64,000 nt of DNA from Streptomyces flavochromogenes (GCF_000717595.1 NZ_JNZO01000006.1:401264-465263), one strand, 5' to 3'; shown: positions 35,968-44,607, counted from the stretch's first letter. Notes: generated from the sequence alone by a model not told the origin. Made by a program: numbers and translations.

Positions 35968-36060
35968 GCGCGCCAGGCCGGTTCGCGCGCAGGGCCGGGC
36001 GAGGGCGCGCGCCAGGCAGGCCGGTTCGCGCGCAGCGCGCAGGGCGCAGGCAGGGTTCAT
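35968..36060. repeat. GC-only direct repeats
   Basis: gcgcgccaggccggttcgcgcgcagggc (35968-35995) recurs with insertions at 36005-36038. The flanks are made of CAGGCAGG and GCGCGC runs. No gene is visible between 35936 and 36176. Confidence 0.6.
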
Positions 36061-36176
36061 GCGCCGGGCGATGTCGGTTCGCGCAGGGCAGGCCGTACCC
36101 GCACGCCGGGCAGGCCGGATCCATCCGGCCGCACCGCGTGTCCGCGTCCGTTCCCGTCAGATCCGCCGGGTGGTGG

Positions 36177-36530
36177 TCACCGTCCGTGGCCCGGCCGGAC
36201 CAGAGTCCCGTTGACACGTACCGTGCGGTCCGCCCAGACGGGGCCCGAGGCGAGCCGCGCCCACTCCTGGTCGCGGTGGCCCGGGAGGGTACGTCCCTGG
36301 CTCGCCCAGAGGGAGAGCACGGCCTTGTAGATGGGCGGGTCGGCGGGGAGGTGGGTCGGCGCCTGCGCCTGCGCCGGTACGGGGACGGGGATGGGGACCG
36401 GCGCAGGGGGATGCGCCGGCGTGGCCGTCGGGGCGGGCGCCGACGGCGGGTGAGGAACCGATTCTTCAAGGCGCGGCTCGGCCTGTCGGTGCCGACCGAT
36501 TCCGCTGGGCGTCGTGTACAGCGTGGTCAT
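36177..36530 (-). CDS. Hypothetical protein with proline/alanine-rich middle
   Basis: 117 aa from 36530. Short N-terminus, then a low-complexity PAPV/PVPV stretch (about 27-62), then a compact C-terminal segment IYKAVLSLWASQGRTLPGHRDQEWARLAS that looks like a conserved domain of small Streptomyces proteins. The function is unknown. It is divergent from the CrtC/AttH-like gene, with the palindromic operator at 36628 between them. Confidence 0.55.
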   Translation of the reverse strand: MTTLYTTPSGIGRHRQAEPRLEESVPHPPSAPAPTATPAHPPAPVPIPVPVPAQAQAPTHLPADPPIYKAVLSLWASQGRTLPGHRDQEWARLASGPVWADRTVRVNGTLVRPGHGR

Positions 36531-36627
36531 GCCCGGACCAACGCGCCCCGGCGGCCGTGGTCACCGCCGAGGGGATTCGAGCGGCAGTTCGTCCGGTACC
36601 CGGTGCACGACTCTGGCCCCTCGACTC

Positions 36628-36650
36628 GAACCTGACGTACCGTCAGGTTC
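36628..36650. promoter_or_regulatory. Perfect palindromic operator (TetR-like)
   Basis: GAACCTGACG-tac-CGTCAGGTTC: 10-bp perfect arms, 3-bp spacer, 40 bp before the ATG of the downstream gene and beside its AGGAGG. TetR-family operators in actinobacteria often have this TGAC...GTCA form. No TetR gene is present in the window, so the regulator acts in trans. Confidence 0.6.
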
Positions 36651-36689
36651 CCTCGCGGAAGACAGCCCTCGCCGACCAGGAGGTCAGCC

Positions 36690-37826
36690 ATGTCCGTGCA
36701 CCGGCACGTCGACGACCGGCCCGTCGCACTCGACGAATACCCCGTGCACCAGGCCCCGCTCTCGATGAAGCACCACGTCAGCGGCGACCGCAATGCGTAC
36801 GACCGGTGCATCTTCCACGTCTTCGACCACACCGGCCGCGCCCTGCTCATCGCCGGTCTCGGGGTCTACCCGAACACCGGGGTCATCGACGCCTACGCCA
36901 CTCTCCGCGTCGGTGACCGGCTGCACGCCGTCCGGGCCTCCGACGCGCTCGGCGACGACCGGACGAACCTCGCCGTCGGCCCGTTCACGATCACCGTCGA
37001 CGAGCCCCTCAAGCGTCTCTCCCTGGGCTGCGCGGCCGATCCGGACGACCCCGAGGGCCTCTCGTACGACCTGAGCTGGACCGGCGACTTCCCCGCCGTC
37101 TGGGAACCCCACCACACCCAGCGCCACGGCGGCCGCCTCACCCTGGAAGGCCGCCGCTTCGTCCAGGCCGGCCACTGCGCGGGCACGATCAGGGCAGGCG
37201 GCGAGGAGTTCGCGGTCACGCCGGGGGAGTGGACCGGCACCCGCGACCGCAGCTGGGGAGTCCGTCCGATCCCCGGCGAGGAGCCCGGCCGCGGCGCCGA
37301 GTTCCGCCCCGAGGGCTTCCACTGGCTCTGGATCCCGATGCGTTTCGAGGACCGCTTCCTCATGGTCATCGCCCAGGAGGACGCCGACGGCTACCGCACC
37401 CTCAACGAGGCCGTGCTCGTGCGGAACGGCCACCGCGACACCCAACTCGGCTGGCCCCGCACCGAGATCACGTACCGCACGGGCACCCGCCACCCGGAAC
37501 GCGCCACCGTCCACCTCACCGACCCGACCGGAAAGCCCCTGGAGATAGGCGTCGACATCCTCGCCTCGTCCCCGCTCGCCGTCGGCGCAGGCTATCCGCC
37601 CGCCACCGACTGGCAGCACGGCACCTGGCAGGGCCGCGGCTGGATCGACCGGCGTGTCTACGACCTCACGGATCCGGCCGCCCACCCCATGGCGGCGTAC
37701 GGCGTCACCGACCACGCCGCCCGCTTCACCCTCGACGGCCACACCGGCTACGGAATCTTCGAGCACGGCTCGTTCGGCCGCCACGACCCCAGCGGCTTCG
37801 CCGACCACACGTCGACGGCCCGCTGA
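36690..37826 (+). CDS. CrtC/AttH-like lipocalin-fold protein
   Basis: 378 aa from ATG 36690 with CAGGAGGT. The sequence is beta-rich throughout, with paired hallmarks RDRSWGVRPIPGE, EGFHWLWIPMRFEDRFLMVIAQED and YGIFEHGSFGRHDPSGF, which resemble the carotenoid 1,2-hydratase/AttH and DUF7064/7065 group. No signal peptide. In other actinobacteria such genes accompany acyl-CoA dehydrogenases and APH-like kinases in lipid or terpenoid catabolism, as here. The exact reaction is unknown. Confidence 0.65.
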   Translation: MSVHRHVDDRPVALDEYPVHQAPLSMKHHVSGDRNAYDRCIFHVFDHTGRALLIAGLGVYPNTGVIDAYATLRVGDRLHAVRASDALGDDRTNLAVGPFTITVDEPLKRLSLGCAADPDDPEGLSYDLSWTGDFPAVWEPHHTQRHGGRLTLEGRRFVQAGHCAGTIRAGGEEFAVTPGEWTGTRDRSWGVRPIPGEEPGRGAEFRPEGFHWLWIPMRFEDRFLMVIAQEDADGYRTLNEAVLVRNGHRDTQLGWPRTEITYRTGTRHPERATVHLTDPTGKPLEIGVDILASSPLAVGAGYPPATDWQHGTWQGRGWIDRRVYDLTDPAAHPMAAYGVTDHAARFTLDGHTGYGIFEHGSFGRHDPSGFADHTSTAR

Positions 37827-37937
37827 GCAACCTTCGCGGCCGCGCGTCGAGCGGCCCGCCGAGGAGTCGTCGTCCTCTCGCGTCGGGGGGACGACGCGCC
37901 TCCGCGGCGGCCCCAGCGCCGGCCTTTCCCAGGTGAA

Positions 37938-38065
37938 GGCCCCTCGCGCCGGTCTTCCCGAGGTGACGGCCCCTCACGCCGGCCTTCCGGGCCGACGGCC
38001 CCTCGCGCCGGTCTTCCCGAGCCGGCCTTCCCTCGTTCCGGTCTTCCCGAGTCAGCGGCCCCTTG
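37938..38065. repeat. About 4.5 tandem copies of a 29-30-bp unit
   Basis: Unit ggcccctcgcgccggtcttc plus ccgaggtgac, copies starting at 37938, 37968, 37997 and more diverged ones to 38065. The array fills most of the 281-bp spacer before the phosphotransferase gene; there are no spacers between units, so it is not a CRISPR. Confidence 0.7.
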
Positions 38066-38107
38066 TACCGAACCCTCCCGCGTCAACGGCCCTCCGAGGA
38101 GCTCCCC

Positions 38108-39199
38108 GTGACCTCTGCGCCCCGCCCCCGCACGACCACCCGCGACCCCGAGGAACTCGGGCGCCGGCTCACGGCCTGGCTGGACCGGCATCTGCCCGGT
38201 GCCCGTGTCACCGGGCTCGCCGTGCCCGGGTCCAACGGCATGTCCAGCGAGACCCTGCTCTTCGACCTCGACCACCCGGACGCCCCGGTATGCGGCTGCG
38301 CTCTGCGGCTGGCCGCCGACCCCGCGGCGTACACCGTGTTCCCCGTGTACGACATGGCACGCCAGCACCGAGTCATGCGGCTGGTCGGCGAGCACACCGA
38401 CATCCCCGTGCCGCGCGTGCTGTGGCTCGAAGAGGACCCCGAGCCGCTCGGCGCGCCCTTCTTCGTGATGGCCCGCGCCGAGGGCCGGGTCCCGCCGGAC
38501 GTCATGCCCTACACGTACGAGGGGAACTGGCTGCACGCCGCCACCGACGACGAACGCGCCCTGCTGGAGGCCGAGTCCGTCTCCGTCCTCGCCCGGCTCC
38601 ACGACCAGTTCCCGGCGAAGGAGGCCGAGTTCCTGCTCCCGGACGGGCCGGGGACGCCATTGCGTCGGCATGTCGACGCCCAACGCGCCTACTACGCCTG
38701 GGTGGTGGACGGGCTCGCGCCCTCGCCGCTCATCGAGTCGGCCTTCGACTGGCTGGAGGCGCACTGGCCGGCCGACGAGGGCCCGGCCGTCCTCGGCTGG
38801 GGCGACGCGCGCATCGGGAACATCGTCTACGACGGATTCGTCCCCGCCGCCGTCCTCGACTGGGAGATGGCGGCCTGTGTCCCGCGGGAGGTCGACCTGG
38901 GCTGGGCGGTCTACCTGCACCGCTTCTTCCAGGACCTGACCGTCGGCTTCGGTCAGCCGGGGCTGCCCGGATTCCTGCGGCGCGACGCGGTCGAACGGCG
39001 CTACGCGGAACTGACCGGACACACCCCGCGCGACATGGAGTTCCACACCCTCTACGCGGCGCTGCGGCACGCGATCGTGATGCTCAGGATCGCGTACCGG
39101 CAGGCCCGCTTCGGCGAGGTCGAGGTACCCGCGGACCCCGACGGCCTGATCCTGCACCACGCCACCCTGGCGGCGATGGTGCGGGGAAGCTACTGGTGA
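38108..39199 (+). CDS. APH-like phosphotransferase family protein
   Basis: 363 aa from GTG 38108 with GAGGAG upstream. It has the aminoglycoside phosphotransferase/choline kinase fold: LPGARVTGLAVPGSNGMSSETLLFD N-lobe, GWGDARIGNIVYD as the catalytic loop and VLDWEMAACV as the metal-binding segment. The histidine of the usual HGD is tryptophan, a variant common in the actinobacterial ACAD11-like subgroup. It likely phosphorylates a hydroxyacyl or alcohol substrate in catabolism rather than an antibiotic. Acyl-CoA dehydrogenase and CrtC/AttH-like genes lie just upstream. Confidence 0.8.
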   Translation: MTSAPRPRTTTRDPEELGRRLTAWLDRHLPGARVTGLAVPGSNGMSSETLLFDLDHPDAPVCGCALRLAADPAAYTVFPVYDMARQHRVMRLVGEHTDIPVPRVLWLEEDPEPLGAPFFVMARAEGRVPPDVMPYTYEGNWLHAATDDERALLEAESVSVLARLHDQFPAKEAEFLLPDGPGTPLRRHVDAQRAYYAWVVDGLAPSPLIESAFDWLEAHWPADEGPAVLGWGDARIGNIVYDGFVPAAVLDWEMAACVPREVDLGWAVYLHRFFQDLTVGFGQPGLPGFLRRDAVERRYAELTGHTPRDMEFHTLYAALRHAIVMLRIAYRQARFGEVEVPADPDGLILHHATLAAMVRGSYW

Positions 39200-39213
39200 G
39201 CGGAGGGGCCCGG

Positions 39214-39235
39214 AGGCCCCGTCCGGACGGGGCCT
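39214..39235. terminator. 22-bp perfect palindrome between convergent genes
   Basis: AGGCCCCGTCC with its exact complement and no loop, 14 bases after the phosphotransferase stop and touching the stop of the minus-strand gene. Probable bidirectional terminator. Confidence 0.55.
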
Positions 39236-39602
39236 AGGCCGCGCGCCGCATGTGCGGCACCCGGATCGGGCGCGAACCCGGTCCGCCGACGTGCGAGAAC
39301 GGCTGCGTGCGCCAGTCGAGACCCTGGGGGAGCGTCAGGAGCAGGGCGGTGTCCTGCTCCTGGATCTCCAGGGTGTCGTCGGCCGGGCGGGCCTCGGTCG
39401 CCGACAGGCCCGTGCCCGGGCAGACCGTCAGGACGAAGGGGTTCCACGGCGTCGGGCAGAGCGCGTGCTCCGGCAGCGCGTCCTCGTCCGCGAGCAGCGC
39501 GATCGGCTGCACGCACTCCGGGCAGATGACCCGGAACATCTCAAAGGTGTCGTACGCGTCGAGCTCTTCGGACGTGTCGACCGAATCAACAGGCTCCTGC
39601 AT
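39234..39602 (-). CDS. Small CxxC protein of unknown function
   Basis: 122 aa; start 39602 follows a GGGGGAG ribosome-binding site. An acidic N-terminus is followed by FRVICPECVQPIALLADEDALPEHALCPTPWNPF, whose CPEC and later cysteine suggest a small zinc-binding or redox knuckle. The rest is hydrophilic. It is divergent from the AsnC gene at 39828. The family is conserved-looking but not one I can name. Confidence 0.65.
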   Translation of the reverse strand: MQEPVDSVDTSEELDAYDTFEMFRVICPECVQPIALLADEDALPEHALCPTPWNPFVLTVCPGTGLSATEARPADDTLEIQEQDTALLLTLPQGLDWRTQPFSHVGGPGSRPIRVPHMRRAA

Positions 39603-39827
39603 GGAGAATCTCCCCCTCGGGTGGGTCGGCCGGATCTGTACGGCCTCGACCACAGCAAGCACTTCCCATGCGGCCGTCCGCATAATCGTGTGGCAGTACC
39701 CGAGGCCGGACGCAAACCTGTGGCGTTCGTCACATGCCCGCCGCAGGTGCCCCGTGATGACCCATACCGCCCGATTGTGGTCGACCCCGCCGGTGCCGCT
39801 CCCCTGCGGGAGCAATAAGGTCACCGC

Positions 39828-40268
39828 ATGGAGGAGCTGGATCGTCAGATCGTCGAGTTGCTCGTCAAGGACGGGCGCATGAGCTACACCGACCTGGGTA
39901 AGGCCACGGGCCTGTCCACGTCGGCGGTGCATCAGCGCGTCCGTCGTCTGGAGCAGCGCGGAGTCATCCGCGGCTATGCGGCCGTCGTGGACCCGGAGGC
40001 CGTGGGCCTGCCGCTGACCGCCTTCATCTCGGTCAAACCCTTCGACCCCAGCGCCCCCGACGACACCCCCGACCGGCTCGCCGACATCCCGGAGATCGAG
40101 GCCTGCCACAGCGTCGCCGGTGACGAGAACTACATCCTCAAGGTCCGGGTCGCCACCCCGCTGGAGCTGGAGCACCTGCTCAGCCGCATCCGTTCCCAGG
40201 CCGGTGTCTCCAGCCGCACCACCGTCGTCCTCTCCACCCCGTACGAGGCGCGGCCGCCGCGCATCTGA
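39828..40268 (+). CDS. Lrp/AsnC family transcriptional regulator
   Basis: 146 aa from ATG 39828. The AsnC helix-turn-helix (MEELDRQIVELLVKDGRMSYTDLGKATGLSTSAVHQRVRRLEQRG) is followed by a RAM domain (CHSVAGDENYILKVRV). This is the standard length. It is divergent from the CxxC gene and 170 bp upstream of an amidohydrolase; which of these it controls is not shown. I saw no phased CAAYG array here like that of the first AsnC locus. Confidence 0.87.
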   Translation: MEELDRQIVELLVKDGRMSYTDLGKATGLSTSAVHQRVRRLEQRGVIRGYAAVVDPEAVGLPLTAFISVKPFDPSAPDDTPDRLADIPEIEACHSVAGDENYILKVRVATPLELEHLLSRIRSQAGVSSRTTVVLSTPYEARPPRI

Positions 40269-40437
40269 CCGGAACGGCCGCCCACGGGCGGGGCCGTACG
40301 ACGCCCGACCGGGGCCGCGCGACGCGCGCGTGGGGGCCGTGCGGCCGAGGCGGGTGCGGGCCGTACGGCGTGCGCGTCGGGCCCTCAAGGGGGACCTGCC
40401 GGACAAACCGGGTCCCGGCAGGTCCTAGCCTGGTCGC

Positions 40438-42081
40438 ATGAGTGAGTCCATGCCCCCTGCGTCTCCCGCCGAGCACCGCACCGTTCTGCTGCGCGGTGGA
40501 GAAGTCCACAGCCCCGCCGACCCCTTCGCCACCGCCATGGTGGTGGAGCGCGGGCACGTCGCCTGGGTGGGCTCGGAGGGCGCGGCCGACGCCTTCGCCA
40601 CCGGTGTGGACGAGGTGGTCGACCTGGAGGGCGCGCTCGTCACCCCGGCGTTCGTCGACGCGCATGTCCACACCACCGCCACCGGGTTCGCCCTCACCGG
40701 GCTCGACCTGTCCGCCGCCGTCTCGCTCGCCGAGGCGGCGGAGCTGATCCGCGCCCACGCCGCCGCCCGCCCCGAGGACCGCATCCTCGTCGGCCACGGC
40801 TGGGACGCCTCCCGCTGGCCCGAGCGCCGGCCGCTCACCCGCGCCGAACTCGACGAGCTCACCGGCGGACGCCCGCTCTACCTCACCCGCATCGACGTCC
40901 ACTCGGCCGTCGTCACCACCGCCCTCCTGGACCTCGTCCCCGGCGTCCGCGACCTGGACGGCTTCCGCGACGGGCAGCGGCCGCTCACCGGCGACGCCCA
41001 CCATGCCGTGCGGGCCGCCGCCTTCGGCGCCGTCTCCGCGCGCCAGCGCACCGAGGCGCAGCGCGCGGCCCGGAGCCGGGCCGCCTCCCTCGGCATCGGC
41101 ACCGTGCACGAGTGCGGCGGCCCCCGCATCTCCTCCGAGGACGACTTCACCGGCCTTCTGGACCTGGCCCGCGACGAGGCCGGCCCCCGGGTCGTCGGCT
41201 ACTGGGCGGACCTCGACGTCGAGCGGGCCCGCGCCCTCGGCGCCCTGGGCGCGGCCGGCGACCTGTTCGCCGACGGCTCCCTCGGCTCCCACACGGCCTG
41301 CCTGCACGAGCCGTACGCCGACCATGCCGACACCGGCCACACGGGGGCCGCCCACCTGGACGCGGCCACCATCGCCCTCCATGTCGTGGCCTGTACCGAG
41401 GCCGGCCTCCAGGCCGGCTTCCACGCCATCGGGGACGCCGCCGTGACCGCCGTCGTGGAGGGGGTCAGGGCCGCCGCCGAGAAGCTCGGCCTGGCCAGGA
41501 TCCGGGCCGCCCGGCATCGCGTCGAGCACGTCGAGATGCTCAGCCCCGAGACCATCGCCGCCTTCGCCGAGCTCGGCCTCACCGCCTCGGTCCAGCCCGC
41601 CTTCGACGCTCTGTGGGGCGGCGAGGAGGGCATGTACGCCGACCGGCTCGGCGCCGAGCGGGCCCGCACCCTCAACCCGTACGCGGCGCTTCTGCGCGCC
41701 GGTGTGCCGCTGGCCTTCGGCTCGGACAGCCCGGTGACCCCGCTCGACCCCTGGGGCACTGTCCGGGCCGCCGCGTTCCACCGCACCCCCGAGCACCGGA
41801 TCTCCGCCCGCGCCGCCTTCACCGCGCACACCCGGGGCGGCTGGCGGGCCGTGGGCAGGGACGACGCGGGGACGCTGGTACCGGGCGCACCGGCCGACTA
41901 CGCGGTCTGGCGCACCGAGGAACTCGTCGTCCAGGCTCCCGACGACCGGGTGGCCCGCTGGTCCACCGACCCGCGCTCCGGAACGCCCGGTCTGCCCGAT
42001 CTGTCCCCCGGAGTGGACCTCCCCGTCTGTCTGCGTACGGTCGTGCACGGGCAGTCGGTGTTCGTACGGCCGAACGAGTGA
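40438..42081 (+). CDS. YtcJ-type amidohydrolase
   Basis: 547 aa. Amidohydrolase-3 family landmarks: VTPAFVDAHVHTTATGF (the HxH metal ligands), GHGWDASRW, CTEAGLQAGFHAIGDAAV, RHRVEHVEM and AFGSDSPVTPLDPW (the terminal metal-binding aspartate). YtcJ-like enzymes hydrolyse exocyclic N-substituted amides or formamides; the real substrate is unknown. There is no signal peptide, so it is cytosolic. Confidence 0.85.
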   Translation: MSESMPPASPAEHRTVLLRGGEVHSPADPFATAMVVERGHVAWVGSEGAADAFATGVDEVVDLEGALVTPAFVDAHVHTTATGFALTGLDLSAAVSLAEAAELIRAHAAARPEDRILVGHGWDASRWPERRPLTRAELDELTGGRPLYLTRIDVHSAVVTTALLDLVPGVRDLDGFRDGQRPLTGDAHHAVRAAAFGAVSARQRTEAQRAARSRAASLGIGTVHECGGPRISSEDDFTGLLDLARDEAGPRVVGYWADLDVERARALGALGAAGDLFADGSLGSHTACLHEPYADHADTGHTGAAHLDAATIALHVVACTEAGLQAGFHAIGDAAVTAVVEGVRAAAEKLGLARIRAARHRVEHVEMLSPETIAAFAELGLTASVQPAFDALWGGEEGMYADRLGAERARTLNPYAALLRAGVPLAFGSDSPVTPLDPWGTVRAAAFHRTPEHRISARAAFTAHTRGGWRAVGRDDAGTLVPGAPADYAVWRTEELVVQAPDDRVARWSTDPRSGTPGLPDLSPGVDLPVCLRTVVHGQSVFVRPNE

Positions 42082-42190
42082 TGTAGGGATATGTCCCACC
42101 AGGGACAGCCCTTCCGCACGCTTGTCCCCGACCTGCGGATCTTCCCCTCCGGCCTGGCCTTTTGGGAAGTCTCCGCAGGTCAAGCGGGTG

Positions 42191-42221
42191 TTGACAGTCG
42201 ACCGTCGGGGGCGGGTAGGTT
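42191..42221 (+). promoter_or_regulatory. Strong housekeeping-type promoter upstream of ppm1
   Basis: TTGACA (42191-42196) and TAGGTT (42216-42221) with 19 bp between. Both hexamers fit the HrdB consensus. It lies about 360 bp before the ppm1 GTG, implying a long leader. Confidence 0.55.
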
Positions 42222-42363
42222 CTCCGCGTCCACCACAGGACGTCCGACCGGACAGGATCTCCACGCATGCGCCGAACGCCGCCCGCGCCTCGGCCGCGAG
42301 GGAAGGTTTCTCCGGCGGAAGGTGCGACCCGGGTGGGGCCCGGACGTTCAGTAGACAACGGCT

Positions 42364-42404
42364 TTCGGTCGATCCGCCGCCAGCGGATCCCGGGTCGGAC
42401 CGAA
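42364..42404 (+). other. Nested hairpin in the ppm1 leader
   Basis: Outer stem ttcggtc/gaccgaa and inner stem gatccgc/gcggatc, perfect 7 bp each with an 8-nt bulge. The 42082-42583 spacer holds the promoter, this structure and further GC-rich sequence; no gene is visible. Confidence 0.5.
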
Positions 42405-42583
42405 GGACGACGGGCCCCGCACCGCACGTCACACGCGTGAACGGCCCTGCCGGCCACCGCCTCGCCCTCGGGTCCCGACTCCCTCGGGCAGCCGCCCCGC
42501 CCCTCACGGAAGACCCGCCGCGCCGGAGCACTCCGGGGACCTCGCTATGGTGGGGGCCTGTGTATGTATCCGAAGGGGCAGTA

Positions 42584-43360
42584 GTGAACGACGGTGGCCA
42601 GAGGCGTTACGGCCCGCTCGGCAAGGCCTTGGTGATCATTCCGACCTACAACGAGGCGGAGAACATCAAGCCGATCGTCGCGCGGGTGCGGGAAGCCGTA
42701 CCCGAGGCGCACATCCTCGTCGCCGACGACAACAGCCCTGACGGTACGGGCAAGTTCGCGGACGAGATCGCGTCCGACGACGACCATGTGCACGTCCTCC
42801 ACCGCAAGGGCAAGGAGGGGCTCGGTGCCGCCTACCTCGCCGGCTTCCGGTGGGGCATCGAGCACGGGTACGGCGTCCTCGTCGAGATGGACGCCGACGG
42901 CTCCCACCAGCCCGAGGAGCTCCCGCGGCTGCTCACCGCCCTCAAGGGCGCGGACCTCGTCCTCGGCTCCCGCTGGGTGCCGGGCGGCCGCATCGTGAAC
43001 TGGCCGAAGTCCCGCGAGTTCATCTCCCGCGGCGGCAGCCTCTACTCGCGCGTGATGCTCGACGTGCCGATCCGCGACGTCACCGGCGGCTACCGGGCCT
43101 TCCGCAAGGAGACCCTGGAAGGCCTGGGCCTGGAGGACGTGGCCTCGGCCGGCTACTGCTTCCAGGTCGACCTGGCCCGCCGCGCCGTCGCCGCAGGCTT
43201 CCATGTCGTCGAGGTCCCGATCACCTTCGTGGAGCGCGAGATCGGCGATTCGAAGATGAGCCGGAACATCGTGGTCGAGGCGCTCTGGAGGGTCACCGGC
43301 TGGGGCCTGTCGGCGCGAGTGGAGAAGGTCGGCAGGAAGCTCGGCCGCAAGGCCTCCTGA
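42584..43360 (+). CDS. ppm1: Polyprenol-phosphate mannose synthase (GT2)
   Basis: 258 aa from GTG 42584 behind AAGGGG. It is a GT2 enzyme of the dolichyl-phosphate-mannose synthase type: VIIPTYNEAENI, ADDNSPDGT, VEMDADGSHQPEEL with the DAD metal site, GSRWVPGG and FVEREIGDSKMS. It has no C-terminal membrane domain. It charges polyprenyl phosphate with mannose from GDP-mannose to feed protein O-mannosylation and lipoglycan synthesis at the membrane. A synthase of this kind has been studied in S. coelicolor at the equivalent place upstream of fxsA and rbpA. Confidence 0.9.
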   Translation: MNDGGQRRYGPLGKALVIIPTYNEAENIKPIVARVREAVPEAHILVADDNSPDGTGKFADEIASDDDHVHVLHRKGKEGLGAAYLAGFRWGIEHGYGVLVEMDADGSHQPEELPRLLTALKGADLVLGSRWVPGGRIVNWPKSREFISRGGSLYSRVMLDVPIRDVTGGYRAFRKETLEGLGLEDVASAGYCFQVDLARRAVAAGFHVVEVPITFVEREIGDSKMSRNIVVEALWRVTGWGLSARVEKVGRKLGRKAS

Positions 43361-43433
43361 CCGCCTGCCGGGGCGTTCTGTACTGATCTTTCCTTTACGA
43401 CGTTCCGGCGGGGCGCCAGGCACACTGGGGTCC

Positions 43434-44027
43434 ATGACGACCGGCGCAACGCCTCCCCTCGCCCCGAAGCGCTCACGCGCGCGTACCTTCCTTCCGCTCG
43501 CCGTCGCCGCCTGGCTGGTCCTCGAGATCTGGCTGCTCACGGTGGTGGCCGACGCGGCCGGCGGACTGACCGTCTTCGCCCTGCTCGTCGGCGGCATCGT
43601 GCTCGGTGCCGCCGTCGTCAAGCGGGCCGGCCGCCGTGCCTTCCGCAACCTCGGCTCGACCTTCCAGCAGGCCCAGGCCGCCGCGCAGACGGGCACCATG
43701 CCGTCGGCGCCGGAGCGGACCGGGGCGGAGGACCGCAACGGCTTCCTGATGCTCGGCGGTCTGCTCCTGATGATCCCCGGTCTGATCTCGGACGTCCTCG
43801 GCCTGTTCCTGCTGATCCCCCCGGTCCGCTCGCTCCTCGGGCGGTACGCGGACCGGGCGGCCGAACGCCGGATGGCCGCCGCTCCTCCCGGCAGCCTCCA
43901 GGACGCCTTCCAGCAGGCTCGTATCCACCGCCCGGACGGCAAGGTCGTCCAGGGTGAGGTCATCCGCGAGGACGCCGCTCAGGGCCCGCGTCGGGCCGAC
44001 GAGCCCCGCCCGCCCCTGACGTCCTGA
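43434..44027 (+). CDS. fxsA: FxsA family membrane protein
   Basis: 197 aa. The FxsA pattern is clear: a first membrane pair (LAVAAWLVLEIWLLTVVADAAG, VFALLVGGIVLGAAVV), a polar loop, then the conserved GGLLLMIPGLISDVLGLFLLIPPVRSLL. FxsA of E. coli modulates phage exclusion by PifA; the normal role is unknown. It lies 73 bp after ppm1 and ends in front of two very strong hairpins. Confidence 0.88.
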   Translation: MTTGATPPLAPKRSRARTFLPLAVAAWLVLEIWLLTVVADAAGGLTVFALLVGGIVLGAAVVKRAGRRAFRNLGSTFQQAQAAAQTGTMPSAPERTGAEDRNGFLMLGGLLLMIPGLISDVLGLFLLIPPVRSLLGRYADRAAERRMAAAPPGSLQDAFQQARIHRPDGKVVQGEVIREDAAQGPRRADEPRPPLTS

Positions 44028-44036
44028 TGCTCCACC

Positions 44037-44127
44037 CGTGCCCCGGTCCTCCGTCGCGACGGAGGACCGGGGCACGGAAACGCCGCGGGGCCCGGTACAC
44101 AGTTCGTGTACCGGGCCCCGCGGCGTT
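44037..44127. terminator. Two tandem near-perfect long hairpins between fxsA and rbpA
   Basis: First: a 40-bp perfect palindrome (44037-44076), 20-bp arms with no loop. Second: a 22-bp perfect stem (44079-44100 with 44106-44127) and loop agttc. Both sit between converging genes only 118 bp apart, so each transcript meets a strong stop. Confidence 0.85.
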
Positions 44128-44145
44128 GTGCCACCGGTGCGTCCG

Positions 44146-44520
44146 CTAGGCGGACTTGCGGCTGTCGCGCGGATGCACGGCGATGTTCATGGCGCCGGAA
44201 CGCAGGACGGCCAGCCTCTCGGCGAGGACCTCCTCCAATTCCTCGCGGGTGCGTCGCTCCATGAGCATGTCCCAGTGCGTACGCGCAGGCTTGCCCTTCT
44301 TCTCCTCGGGTCCGTCCCCGTCCACCAGGAGTGCCTGGATTCCGCAGACCTTGCACTCCCACTCCGGCGGAATTTCCGCTTCCACCGAGAAGGGCATCTC
44401 AAAACGATGGCCCTTCTCGCATGCGTACTCCACGGCCTGGCGCGGGGCCAGATCGATGCCGCGGTCGGTCTCGTAGCTCGTCACCACGAGGCGCGTGCCG
44501 CGAAGAGCTCGCTCACTCAT
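44146..44520 (-). CDS. rbpA: RNA polymerase-binding protein RbpA
   Basis: 124 aa, the exact family length. Zinc-knuckle residues are Cys34, His38, Cys56 and Cys59 (YACEKGHRF...WECKVCG). The basic linker PARTHWDMLMERRTREELEEVLAERLAVL leads into the sigma-interaction helices. RbpA binds RNA polymerase with principal sigma factors HrdB/SigA, stabilises the open complex and affects rifampicin sensitivity. A sigma-R type promoter is visible upstream, matching what is known for rbpA in S. coelicolor. Confidence 0.97.
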   Translation of the reverse strand: MSERALRGTRLVVTSYETDRGIDLAPRQAVEYACEKGHRFEMPFSVEAEIPPEWECKVCGIQALLVDGDGPEEKKGKPARTHWDMLMERRTREELEEVLAERLAVLRSGAMNIAVHPRDSRKSA

Positions 44521-44581
44521 GAATCGTGCCTCCCGGGCTTGTCGCCCACAGGACAGGTGTCGCTGTCGTCGTTATCCGGTC

Positions 44582-44607
44582 AACGTCCGGTCGGCGGTAA
44601 AGATTCC
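44582..44607 (-). promoter_or_regulatory. Sigma-R type promoter of rbpA
   Basis: On the minus strand GGAAT (44603-44607), an 18-bp spacer and GTT (44582-44584) match the SigR consensus exactly. rbpA is a known thiol-stress SigR target in S. coelicolor. The 5' UTR would be about 55 nt. Confidence 0.8.

Noticed and set aside
37938..38065. Possible CRISPR or REP element
   Set aside because: Direct tandem units without spacers or dyad symmetry; better explained by slippage.
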